NCBI RefSeq assembly: GCF_024734385.1
Contig: NZ_JANHAP010000015.1
Span: 1 to 64,000 of the forward strand
Length of the DNA: 64,000 nt
DNA from: Dasania sp. GY-MA-18
GTDB taxonomy: Bacteria; Pseudomonadota; Gammaproteobacteria; Pseudomonadales; Dasaniaceae
Reading direction: 5' to 3'
The translations under genes and the position numbers were made by a program. Under the pieces are notes generated by a model. That model had not been told where the DNA came from. It did no database searches and saw only the letters and a program-made list of their open reading frames with translations. Of this stretch, positions 56,594 through 64,000 are shown in pieces (position 1 is the first letter of the stretch; each line of letters begins with the position of its first letter).

Positions 56594-58515
56594 CTTATCG
56601 ACAGATAAACGCTACGTTCTACTTCGGTACGCAAGGGGCTGGTACCAAACTCTGGGTGCTGGCCATCAAAAAGATTTCGCCCTGTTAAGGCTAGCTCTAT
56701 ATCTCGCCGCCACTGCCAAGCTATGCGTGCATCCACCGCCACATAAGCAGGCACCTCGGGCTGAGGTAAAGCGCCTACCCTACGCACGGTTATATCTAGC
56801 TGCTTATCATCAGCTATATCCCACTGTGAGCGTAGCTTCCACTGATGCGAAGGATCATTGCCCTCACTCTCACCATTATTAAGATCGGCGCTGCTAGACT
56901 TTAAATTAAAACGCTGCTGCTGAATTAACAGCCCAGCATTTAATTGCCAGCTATCACTTAAGCGCCAACTACCCCAGGTTTCTATACCTTGTGAAACACC
57001 TGTCAAACCATTAGCCAGAGTAAAGGCCCCCATGCTGTTAGGTTCCACAGTACGCAAATCATCGTACTCAGCGTAGAAAGCGGTTATCGACCAATTCACA
57101 GCCTGTAACGATTGCCTATAACCTAGTTCATAAACCTGCGCGGTCTCAGACTCAAAACCATCACCACCCGCTATTAAATAAGGCTCTAGTCCTGGCGAAT
57201 AAAAATCGCTATCTATACGCGAAGGCGTACGCACTGCTCGAGAAACAGCCCCCCATAGCAATTGTTTGTTATCAATATACCAAGCCAATCTGGCGGCAGG
57301 CATAAATTCCGTTCCCGAATAGTCATTGCGCTCTACCCGTGCATCTAGGGTGAGTAGTAGTTTCTCACTTAACTTAATTTCGTCCTGCACAAACAATGAG
57401 TACCAACTCAAGTTTTTTGTGGCCGGTAAAAAAGCTAATACTGGAGTATTATTGATGCTGTCTTTTGCTTCGCGATAATCCATTCCCCACTGCACACTGT
57501 GTGCTGGCAGCGGCTGAAAGTGATAACGAAAATCTATAGAGTAGCTACGCAAATGTTCGGCAAAAATTCCTGGATAATCTCTAGAGGTATAATCGTAATA
57601 GGCACTAACAGCCACCCCTTCATTAACACCCAGCTCACGCCGCCAGTGCAGCAGTAGATTGGCACCAGCAGTTTCTCGGTGCCCAGGTGCGGGTAACTCT
57701 ATCTCCCCGCTATAGGCATCCCCTTGTAACTGCAGGTTATCCGCACCAGACTGCCAATCAATACGAAAACCTGTTTGTAAACTATCCCAGCCATCCTCTT
57801 GATCGCCACCGTCGGCGCGCTCGCTGGGCTGTCTATTTAAAAATTTGGCATAGATCCTGTAGTCAGCATTTTCCCCAAGCTTATTGCCATAACGAGCAGC
57901 TACATTCGCTTCCATATTGCCCGCACCAGCACTAATAAGCCCGCCCGCTGTATTGCCAGCAGAGCGGGTAATAATATTGATCACCCCGTTAACGGCATTG
58001 GCCCCCCAAATAGCTGCAGCCGGCCCGCTAATAATTTCTATACGTTCTACATCTTCAAGCATTACCTCTTGAGCATCCCAGAACACACCGGAAAACAACG
58101 GGGTATAGACCATGCGGCCATCTATTAGCACCTGTAGTTTATTACTCACCGAGCCATTAAAACCGCGAGCGCTAATGGCATATCTATAAGCATCGACCTG
58201 CGCTACCTGTAAATTAGGCGCCATACGTAACACCTCTGGCAGGCTATTAGCACCAGATCGGCGTATATCACTTTGAGTAATAACAAATATGGAGGTTGGC
58301 GACTCTGATAGTAATGCGTTTTTCCTGGCAACAGAGGTCACTTCAATATTGGCCAGCTGCTCTAAACTTAAATCTGCCAATGAAAAATGGGGGGGTGCAA
58401 CTTCGTCAGCCAGACTACCCGATGAAACCAGTAGCATTGACAATAGATAACCGAGTATAGTTTGGCGCCGAGAATAAAAACTGTGATTAGCCTGATGTAA
58501 CCCTAAGAAATCCAT
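56581..58515 (-). CDS. TonB-dependent receptor, signalling operon
   Basis: A 644-residue outer membrane receptor. Signal segment about 18-37, then LSLEQLANIEVTSVARKNAL, a plug domain (50-170; ISARGFNGSVSNKLQVLIDG, ISGPAAAIWGANAVNGVINI) and a barrel. It is the vitamin B12/colicin-I-like class that is often found with DUF4154. The 3' end overlaps the YfiR-like gene. With this context the receptor more likely takes part in signalling with the kinase than in bulk nutrient uptake, which is inference. Confidence 0.9.
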   Translation of the reverse strand: MDFLGLHQANHSFYSRRQTILGYLLSMLLVSSGSLADEVAPPHFSLADLSLEQLANIEVTSVARKNALLSESPTSIFVITQSDIRRSGANSLPEVLRMAPNLQVAQVDAYRYAISARGFNGSVSNKLQVLIDGRMVYTPLFSGVFWDAQEVMLEDVERIEIISGPAAAIWGANAVNGVINIITRSAGNTAGGLISAGAGNMEANVAARYGNKLGENADYRIYAKFLNRQPSERADGGDQEDGWDSLQTGFRIDWQSGADNLQLQGDAYSGEIELPAPGHRETAGANLLLHWRRELGVNEGVAVSAYYDYTSRDYPGIFAEHLRSYSIDFRYHFQPLPAHSVQWGMDYREAKDSINNTPVLAFLPATKNLSWYSLFVQDEIKLSEKLLLTLDARVERNDYSGTEFMPAARLAWYIDNKQLLWGAVSRAVRTPSRIDSDFYSPGLEPYLIAGGDGFESETAQVYELGYRQSLQAVNWSITAFYAEYDDLRTVEPNSMGAFTLANGLTGVSQGIETWGSWRLSDSWQLNAGLLIQQQRFNLKSSSADLNNGESEGNDPSHQWKLRSQWDIADDKQLDITVRRVGALPQPEVPAYVAVDARIAWQWRRDIELALTGRNLFDGQHPEFGTSPLRTEVERSVYLSIRWQQ

Positions 58516-58793
58516 TTAATATTAGCTCCGGCCATAAACACCAATATCCACAGCTTGGGTTGATAAAATTAATCGCTATAGATTAAAAACATCTATTAAG
58601 CTCCCCATTTAAAATAGCTCACAGTGACTTTATTGCCAGCAGCAATTAATCGCGTCTATATCTTTTTTGCTGATAAAAAAAATTATGTATATAGCAATAT
58701 AGAAATTAACAAAATAAGTTGCTAAAGATAAAGAATACAGGAGCCACTAAACGTCACAGTAGCTAATCATGAGAACTAAAACTGAACTGCTAA

Positions 58794-60869
58794 CTAGGCC
58801 TGACCCTGCCTAGAATGGATATTTTTGATAATGCAGTTTTTTAAACGCTTAGGATCTATGGGTTTACTGAGGTAATCATTCATACCAGCCGCTAAAAACC
58901 GCTCCTTGTCGCCTACCATACCGTGAGCGGTCATAGCGACAATGGGAGTCTTCTGCCATTGCGGCCGCCGTCGAATTTCAACAGCGGCAGTTACGCCATC
59001 CATAACAGGCATATCTATATCCATAAATATTAGTGCGTAAGTGTCGGCAGCAATATTATCTAACTTAACCACCGCCTCCAATCCATCGGCGACCACATCT
59101 ACCGCTATACCAAAATGCTCCAACATTCCTTTAGCAACAGCTTGGTTGACTAAGTTATCCTCGGCTAGCAGCACTTTCAAGCCAGAGTATAGCCGCCGCT
59201 CATTATTTGTTTCACTCCTATAATCACTAGTCTTATCATGGCCGTGATTAGCCCCGGCTGAGCGTACGGGTATAGAAAAGCTAAATTCTGCCCCTTTGTG
59301 CTTAATACTGCTTACCCCTATTTCACCGCCCATCAGCTCAACCAACTGCTGACAAATAGCCAAGCCTAAACCAGTACCGCCATACTCTCTGGTAGTTGAA
59401 CCATCGGCCTGGGTAAATGGATGAAATATTTTTTTCTGCTGCTCTACATCCAGACCTATACCGCTATCTACCACAGAGAATATTAATCTCACCCCTGAAT
59501 CACTAACATCAGTTGCAGCTATTGATACTTCTACTGCCCCTTGCTTAGAAAACTTAATAGCATTACTAAGCAAATTGCTCAGCACTTGCATAATACGCGT
59601 TTCATCGGCATTAACGACGGCAGGGACACTGGCCGCTATTTGGGTAATTAATTTTAAACCTTTTTTCTCAGCAGCATGCTTGAACAAGGTTTCAAGCTTA
59701 TACGTTAAACGGCTAACTTCGAAACTTTGATTGTCTAGTTCTAGCTTACCTGCTTCAGCTTTAGAATAATCTAAAATATCGTCAATGATCCGCAACAAGG
59801 AGTGTGAGGCTAACTCTATATTGGCTAGCTGCTCTCTTTGGTTTTCTGCTAACGGTGATTGTTTTAACAGATAGGCCATGCCAACAACTGCGTTCATAGG
59901 CGTGCGTATTTCATGACTCATTCGGGCTAAAAACTCACTTTTTGCTTTATTGGCTAGTTCAGCCTCCTTACGCTTTATAGACTCTAACCTGACCTGCTGA
60001 ACCTCGTAAATCAAAAACAAACCAAAAATCATTATTAATACAATAATGACTAAGCCAAAAAAAACCGTGATTTTGAATTTACCTAAATCGGGCCCTCCGC
60101 GAAACTGATGATCAAAAAACCAGCGAAAATGCCAGTTTGCCCCTGCCGATAAAAACCGTGTTTCCAACCAATATTGTGGGTCAGAAATAACATCACCATT
60201 GACAATGAGTTTTGTTAAATGCTCACCCGCAATCGACTCTATTGTTAATTGGCCATTAAAACCCGGCTCATTGTTTAAGGCCGACAAATCATTAAGCAAT
60301 TCCTGCAAATAAATAAGTGATACCACAAACAAGTCATCATCATGCCCCCCGCCCACAGCGCTAATTAATAAACTAGTCGCATTGTCACTATGGCTATTCA
60401 TAGGATAAAAGTACAAACGATCATCCTTAGCTGCTGTAGCAATTGCACTCGCAATAATTGAACTGGGCTTAAAAATTGCCCCTACATGCAAAGCGGGATC
60501 AACTACAGAAGAGTGGACTACCGAGATATCACCGCTGCTGGCCCAACGCTTTAATACCGCAACCTCAACCGTACGGTTTCTTTCCCAGCTGTATTCTAAG
60601 CGCTCTATGGCGGTGAAAAACTCATCCTCTGACACATACTCTGAGGCCTCTTGATGAATCAATACAGTCAATAAGGTTTCTTGATATTGCTGCAGCCAAT
60701 TTAACCACGTCCTGGAAGCGTCTTGGGCTCGCATATTTGCTTGCTGCTGCCAGCTACTATGTGCAGCACGCCATTGATCAAACGCAAACACAGCAATAAT
60801 AATACTAATTGCCATCAAACAAATAACACCGCCCAGTAATAAGCGTTTAGAGGGTTTTGTGAGTGTCAT
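58794..60869 (-). CDS. Hybrid histidine kinase next to TorT-like protein
   Basis: A 691-residue kinase. Transmembrane helix 10-31, a periplasmic sensor region (about 32-264), transmembrane helix 265-290, HisKA with His319 in FLARMSHEIRTPMNAVVG, HATPase (NLLSNAIKFSKQ, DSGIGLDV, GTGLGLAICQQL) and one receiver (IFMDIDMPVMDG near 615). It resembles TorS but is shorter and has no Hpt domain. It lies 11 bp after the TorT-like gene, so the two should form a sensor pair. No TorR or reductase genes are in the window. Confidence 0.85.
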   Translation of the reverse strand: MTLTKPSKRLLLGGVICLMAISIIIAVFAFDQWRAAHSSWQQQANMRAQDASRTWLNWLQQYQETLLTVLIHQEASEYVSEDEFFTAIERLEYSWERNRTVEVAVLKRWASSGDISVVHSSVVDPALHVGAIFKPSSIIASAIATAAKDDRLYFYPMNSHSDNATSLLISAVGGGHDDDLFVVSLIYLQELLNDLSALNNEPGFNGQLTIESIAGEHLTKLIVNGDVISDPQYWLETRFLSAGANWHFRWFFDHQFRGGPDLGKFKITVFFGLVIIVLIMIFGLFLIYEVQQVRLESIKRKEAELANKAKSEFLARMSHEIRTPMNAVVGMAYLLKQSPLAENQREQLANIELASHSLLRIIDDILDYSKAEAGKLELDNQSFEVSRLTYKLETLFKHAAEKKGLKLITQIAASVPAVVNADETRIMQVLSNLLSNAIKFSKQGAVEVSIAATDVSDSGVRLIFSVVDSGIGLDVEQQKKIFHPFTQADGSTTREYGGTGLGLAICQQLVELMGGEIGVSSIKHKGAEFSFSIPVRSAGANHGHDKTSDYRSETNNERRLYSGLKVLLAEDNLVNQAVAKGMLEHFGIAVDVVADGLEAVVKLDNIAADTYALIFMDIDMPVMDGVTAAVEIRRRPQWQKTPIVAMTAHGMVGDKERFLAAGMNDYLSKPIDPKRLKNCIIKNIHSRQGQA

Positions 60870-60880
60870 AAATTAATCAT

Positions 60881-61951
60881 TTATTTAATGGACAATTCAG
60901 CTGAAAAGCCATTGGGCGCCAACATAGCCGCTGTATCGACCTGCTGTATATTATTATTATCAATCATTTTTATCCTAGGCCCGGCATGCTTGTAATATGA
61001 TTTTCCTTCTAAAATCCTTACGGTTTGATCTATTGCCAATTGCCCTTGCAGCACCGCGGCTATACTGGGAGCCGCTAACACCTGCTTCCTTGCAATCGCA
61101 TTATAAATACTACGCGTCATATAATAGGAGATTAGCTCTGGCCTATTAACGCCAGAATAGCGCCTAACCATAGGCAGCGCTGCCAAAATAGCGGCGGCGT
61201 TACCTACAACCACATCAATATCATCATGGTCTGCAAAGGTTTCTAGTAACAGCTCACCCTGAGCCTTACGCCCCACATCACCATATCGGGTAGCCACTAT
61301 AGTAATGGGATGCCCCGCCAAAGCCTCAACAAAGCCACGATTCCCCAACTCTACCCAAGCGGCTGATTCAGGCCCGGGAAACCACGCCAACTTTAACGGC
61401 CGTTGTAGCTGCCGCTGCATTTCAATAATGTATTGTGCGGTTACTTTACCAACATGATAAAAAGATACCAACGATCTAGCTGCCACTAAGGGGCTACTCA
61501 TACCATTAACCAGATCAATAACAGGAATATTTTTTTCGGCCAATTCGGCCACCAAATCATTTAAACCTTCACTATCTATGGCCGCAATCAAAACTGCCTC
61601 AGCACCCTGTGCCACACATTGCTTGATCTGTTTAATCTGGTAAGCCAAGTTACCATAGCCACCCGCCTGATAAAATTCTAGCGCCACCCCCTGGCGCCGT
61701 GACTCTTGCACTACACCATAATTAAGCGCCATCCAGTAATCATCTTTTAGATGCGGAATGCTAACGCATAAACGCCATTTTTTACTGGCTTTAGCAAGCG
61801 CGTTGTAGCTGAGTTGGCGGCTTTCACCCTCCATATCAAAGGGGTTTACTGCTGAGTCTATAACCACTGGAAACCAAGACTTTTGCTGCCCCCAAGCAAA
61901 ACTTTGCATACTGACAACCATCAATACAACGATTACTTTTATCATATTCAC
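60881..61951 (-). CDS. TorT-like periplasmic binding protein
   Basis: A 356-residue protein with a signal peptide (1-21). It has the periplasmic-binding-protein fold of the ribose/TorT group: WRLCVSIPHLKDDYWMALNYG, AEAVLIAAIDSEGLNDLVAE, PVIDLVNGMSSP and LKLAWFPGPESAAWVELGNR, typical of TorT. TorT binds TMAO and activates TorS. The start is GTG 61951 or ATG 61945; neither has a strong RBS. It likely presents an unknown ligand to the hybrid kinase encoded just downstream. Confidence 0.82.
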   Translation of the reverse strand: MNMIKVIVVLMVVSMQSFAWGQQKSWFPVVIDSAVNPFDMEGESRQLSYNALAKASKKWRLCVSIPHLKDDYWMALNYGVVQESRRQGVALEFYQAGGYGNLAYQIKQIKQCVAQGAEAVLIAAIDSEGLNDLVAELAEKNIPVIDLVNGMSSPLVAARSLVSFYHVGKVTAQYIIEMQRQLQRPLKLAWFPGPESAAWVELGNRGFVEALAGHPITIVATRYGDVGRKAQGELLLETFADHDDIDVVVGNAAAILAALPMVRRYSGVNRPELISYYMTRSIYNAIARKQVLAAPSIAAVLQGQLAIDQTVRILEGKSYYKHAGPRIKMIDNNNIQQVDTAAMLAPNGFSAELSIK

Positions 61952-62340
61952 ATTTTAGCCATTAATTAGTGTCGATATATTATATAGCTCATAAATACAA
62001 AAACCCCTATCTTTTCGCCCTTTAATCACTGCGTTAAGCTTTGAGAAACATAGGCTTAGGCTAAATAAATCACCAGCATTAGGCTATTTCGATTCCTTTT
62101 GCCATAACTTCCCACCCAATAGAGGCAAACTGCGTGATACTCAAGAAAATTCAGCAAAACAACTTTTATCTCAAACAATATTCGACAGCGTTTTTGCCTG
62201 CAACTTAATAACTAGCTTAAACACTCTGCCTTGGCTCTATCACAACAACTGATACGCCTAAGGTTTCGGATTTTAGCAAGCCTTGTGCTTTTCATTGTTA
62301 ATTAAATGATATTTTTATTGGCACCAAGTTTGCCTCACTA

Positions 62341-62512
62341 TGCTTACACTTAAAGTGATCACCAGCACAGAGGAGATGCTTTACCCAGTACCAGCCAGCT
62401 TGTTGTAATTAGTTGTTGTTAATAAACAAAAATAAATACCTAATACCATCTACACAGCTGGGTAAACCAAAATAACAAGCAAAAAAAAACCAGCTGCTGC
62501 TGGTTTTTTTTT
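62341..62512 (+). ncRNA. Candidate small RNA
   Basis: A long-range stem TTTACCCAG (62380-62388) with CTGGGTAAA (62458-62466) precedes a strong terminator, with no gene to be ended on the plus strand. A weak promoter-like pair, TTGGCA and TATGCT, lies around 62317-62345. The palindrome GTGATCAC sits near the 5' side. A short frame (ATGCTTTACCC...) gives only ten codons. Expression is unproven. Confidence 0.3.
62481..62512 (+). terminator. Strong stem-loop with A9/T9 tracts
   Basis: A run 62481-62489, stem ACCAGC / GCTGGT with a TGCT loop (62489-62504), then nine T. It works on either strand in principle. It is unattached to any annotated gene: the TorT-like gene starts 530 bp to the left and flgB ends 750 bp to the right. 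Confidence 0.8.
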
Positions 62513-62554
62513 GCTTTTACCACTATCGGCCAACAGCCTAAGTAGCGAAGAGCG

Positions 62555-62572
62555 TCACTCCCACTCGATTGT
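62555..62572 (-). other. guaA 3'-end-like sequence, possible attachment site
   Basis: On the minus strand this reads ACAATCGAGTGGGAGTGA, which encodes T-I-E-W-E-stop, the exact conserved end of GMP synthetase GuaA. Codons upstream do not continue as GuaA. The 3' end of guaA is a known integration site for genomic islands, which carry a copy of this end. Only one copy is in the window and no integrase is visible, so this is tentative; a chance match is possible. Confidence 0.3.
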
Positions 62573-63260
62573 AAATAAGACATTTTTCTTCTTATTTTTC
62601 ATACAGTTAAAATTCAACATTTAGACAATGCCATGATAAATACCATGATTAGAAAAAAATTTAAAAAAGTTACATTTATTTCCAGGGCGCACAAAAAACA
62701 ACCAAAACTCATCAAGACGAGCAATAGCTTAGAGCTTTAAATTTGATCTAATCCAACGGTCTTTATGGATCATACCACTTCTTCTCCCCAAAGAGGCTCA
62801 TTCATAGATGTGCAGAGTTGTTAGTGGTTACGATGGCTGAACAGTGAAAAAGGCGCTCATATACTTTAGATCAGTGCCCGATAGTCGACGCACTATGCCC
62901 CCAATCAACAATAAGAGCATACCGAGGGCAGCGCTGATGCTTATCGACAATTATATTATTACTTGAATACCGTAGAGATAAGAAATCCATACAAACGATT
63001 TATCTTATTGGTAGCGCATCCAAACCTTCAGGCAAGACCAAATAAAGGCGGGGGAAAGCACCCTGTTTGTTGTTATCCTGATGATGGTGGAGCGGCTAAA
63101 TTCAACACGATTGCCGGCCAGACCTGACCGGCATTGAATCTGGCCACTCGTTTTATGCAGATGACCAAGTCTACCGACGGCGGTTGAGCGGTAAGATAGA
63201 CTCTAAATTTGTAAGTGCATTAGTTTTGTCTGGGAGAGGTGAAAATCTGTGTTCTCGCGC

Positions 63261-63653
63261 TTACTCTCCCCTGATCGCTTTCATCAACCCTTTAAAGCTC
63301 CCATTAAGTTTGATAAAGCTGAACTGAAAGTCCAGCGAGTTCTTCATATAGGCGGCTTGTTCCACCTGTTCTTCAACCGTATTGCCATCAATCGATGATT
63401 GCTGAGGAGTGCGATACAAGAGTTCAGGGGGGGTAGCTGCACCGGGCGCTTCGATGTGCCTTTGGCTTGTCTGGTTTAAACTCACTTTTTCTGACATTTT
63501 TTCCTGCAGAACACTCTGAAAACTCACATCCCGTGCTTTGAAATTTGGTGTGTCTGTATTGGCAAGGTTATTTGCCAATACAGCTGCCCTTTGGGTGCGA
63601 AATTTTAGTGCTGGCTCATGAATCCCCAGTGCCTTTTCAAAATTAATCGTCAT
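63261..63653 (-). CDS. flgB: Flagellar basal-body rod protein FlgB (orphan)
   Basis: A 130-residue rod subunit at full family length. It has LANNLANTDTPNFKARDVSF, the conserved rod N-terminal motif, and a C-terminal helix SLDFQFSFIKLNGSFKGLMK. FlgB forms the proximal rod with FlgC, FlgF and FliE. AGGA precedes ATG 63653 by about 9 bp. Normally flgC follows at once; here nothing flagellar follows within 1.3 kb, and a methyltransferase remnant lies upstream. The gene may be a leftover from a rearranged flg operon. Confidence 0.9.
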   Translation of the reverse strand: MTINFEKALGIHEPALKFRTQRAAVLANNLANTDTPNFKARDVSFQSVLQEKMSEKVSLNQTSQRHIEAPGAATPPELLYRTPQQSSIDGNTVEEQVEQAAYMKNSLDFQFSFIKLNGSFKGLMKAIRGE

Positions 63654-63747
63654 GGTGTGTATCCTAAGTTAAAAAGTATTCTTTTATCGATTTTCATCGT
63701 GACTACTATATTTCCCCAACTTTTCTTGATAATAATCACTTATCTTT

Positions 63748-64000
63748 TCAAACTCGATAAAGCGTTAACGTACCAAAAACTTTGCAAAATTGATGAGCAA
63801 TTCAAACATCATTAAAACCGGCAATATGAATTAAATTAGGCAACTTACCTCCCGCATTGCCCTTCGTGTTAGCAAAGCCATCCAGCCATCGAATAGAGTA
63901 AAACAGTAGCCGCATGAGGACATTAGTCGGTTTCCCCAGCCCGCCACATGCAATCGTCCGCCAAGTTTGAGTACTCGAAAAATTTCAGCGAACGCGCGGG
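63748..64000 (-). pseudogene. SAM-dependent methyltransferase remnant (partial at right edge)
   Basis: Minus-strand frames together spell the C-terminal half of a class I methyltransferase: RAFAEIFRVLKLGGRLHVAG, then after a one-base shift near 63931-63937 KPTNVLMRLLFYSIRWLDGF and GKLPNLIHIAGFNDV, then TGA at 63802-63804, then in the same frame IAHQFCKVFGTLTLYRV and the natural stop at 63748-63750. FGTLTLYR is the usual end of this group. Thus one frameshift and one nonsense codon are present. The 5' part lies beyond the window. Confidence 0.75.

Larger units (their letters stand above)
61952..63260. other. 1.3 kb gap without a convincing gene
   Basis: AT-rich, no supported open frame. It holds the presumed torT-like promoter region (TATAAT near 61980 on the minus strand), a candidate small RNA with a strong terminator (to 62512), an 18 bp guaA-end-like sequence (62555-62572), and from about 62750 to 63260 sequence of uneven composition with short broken frames that I could not assign. 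flgC, expected directly downstream of flgB, is not here. Confidence 0.6.

Noticed and set aside
63100-63300. Plus-strand open stretch antisense to the end of flgB (GHSFYADDQVYRRRLSGKID)
   Set aside because: It has no start codon or RBS and runs antisense through flgB; no family resemblance could be recognised.
63618-63815. Plus-strand open frame of 65 codons next to flgB
   Set aside because: It is antisense to the flgB start and to the methyltransferase remnant, with no RBS or recognisable domain.

Overview
The window looks like a chromosomal segment of a gammaproteobacterium, probably a marine member of the Cellvibrionales/Spongiibacteraceae type (an inference, not a database result). The reasons are the Pseudomonas/E. 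coli-like order of housekeeping genes (der-bamB-yfgM-hisS-ispG-rodZ-pilW-rlmN-ndk; suhB-trmJ-iscR; secD-secF), large TonB-dependent receptors, a type IV pilus assembly gene, CsrA, cis/trans fatty acid isomerase, soluble transhydrogenase, and many two-component and c-di-GMP proteins. Base composition is moderate and fairly even.

Layout. 1-1000 is a non-coding, repeat-rich patch: the 3' tail of an IS3-family element, two copies of a structured repeat whose hairpin arms differ in sequence but keep pairing, and a 326 bp MITE-like element with perfect 18 bp terminal inverted repeats and a 12 bp flanking duplication. A tRNA-Leu(CAG) with its own promoter and terminator follows. 1.2-20.2 kb is a long minus-strand housekeeping block: trmJ, then iscR-iscS-sufBCDS-sufA-sufT-sufE, then ndk-rlmN-pilW-rodZ-ispG-hisS-yfgM-bamB-der and a TSUP exporter. 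Where Pseudomonas has iscRSUA-hscBA-fdx-iscX next to ndk, this genome has iscR and iscS followed by a complete SUF system, with a probable IscR operator on the promoter.

20-43 kb is mixed: suhB, a 7TMR-DISM hybrid kinase, a 1056-residue fusion of an acetoacetate-decarboxylase-like domain to an FAD oxidoreductase, a Kv-type potassium channel ending in a zinc ribbon and coupled to yjbQ, cti, an HDOD-sthA pair, a PilZ-deacetylase pair, bax, ygjP-recQ, bioA, csrA and a TonB-dependent receptor. 43-52 kb holds secF, secD (no yajC beside it), purL, mltF and tadA.

52-62 kb is signalling DNA. One minus-strand operon encodes a TonB receptor, a YfiR-like periplasmic protein, a CHASE8-like histidine kinase, a stand-alone receiver and a REC-GGDEF-EAL protein whose EAL domain is cut by one in-frame amber codon. 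Next to it is a TorT-like binding protein with a TorS-like hybrid kinase. From 62 kb to the end the DNA looks rearranged: 1.3 kb without genes (a possible sRNA with a strong terminator and an 18 bp piece identical to a guaA-type 3' end), an orphan flgB without flgC after it, and a decayed SAM-methyltransferase pseudogene running off the right edge.

The most unusual items are the compensatory-mutation repeat pair, the SUF system in the isc locus, the ADC-FAD fusion, the amber-split EAL protein inside the TonB-YfiR-kinase operon, and the eroded flgB/methyltransferase end.
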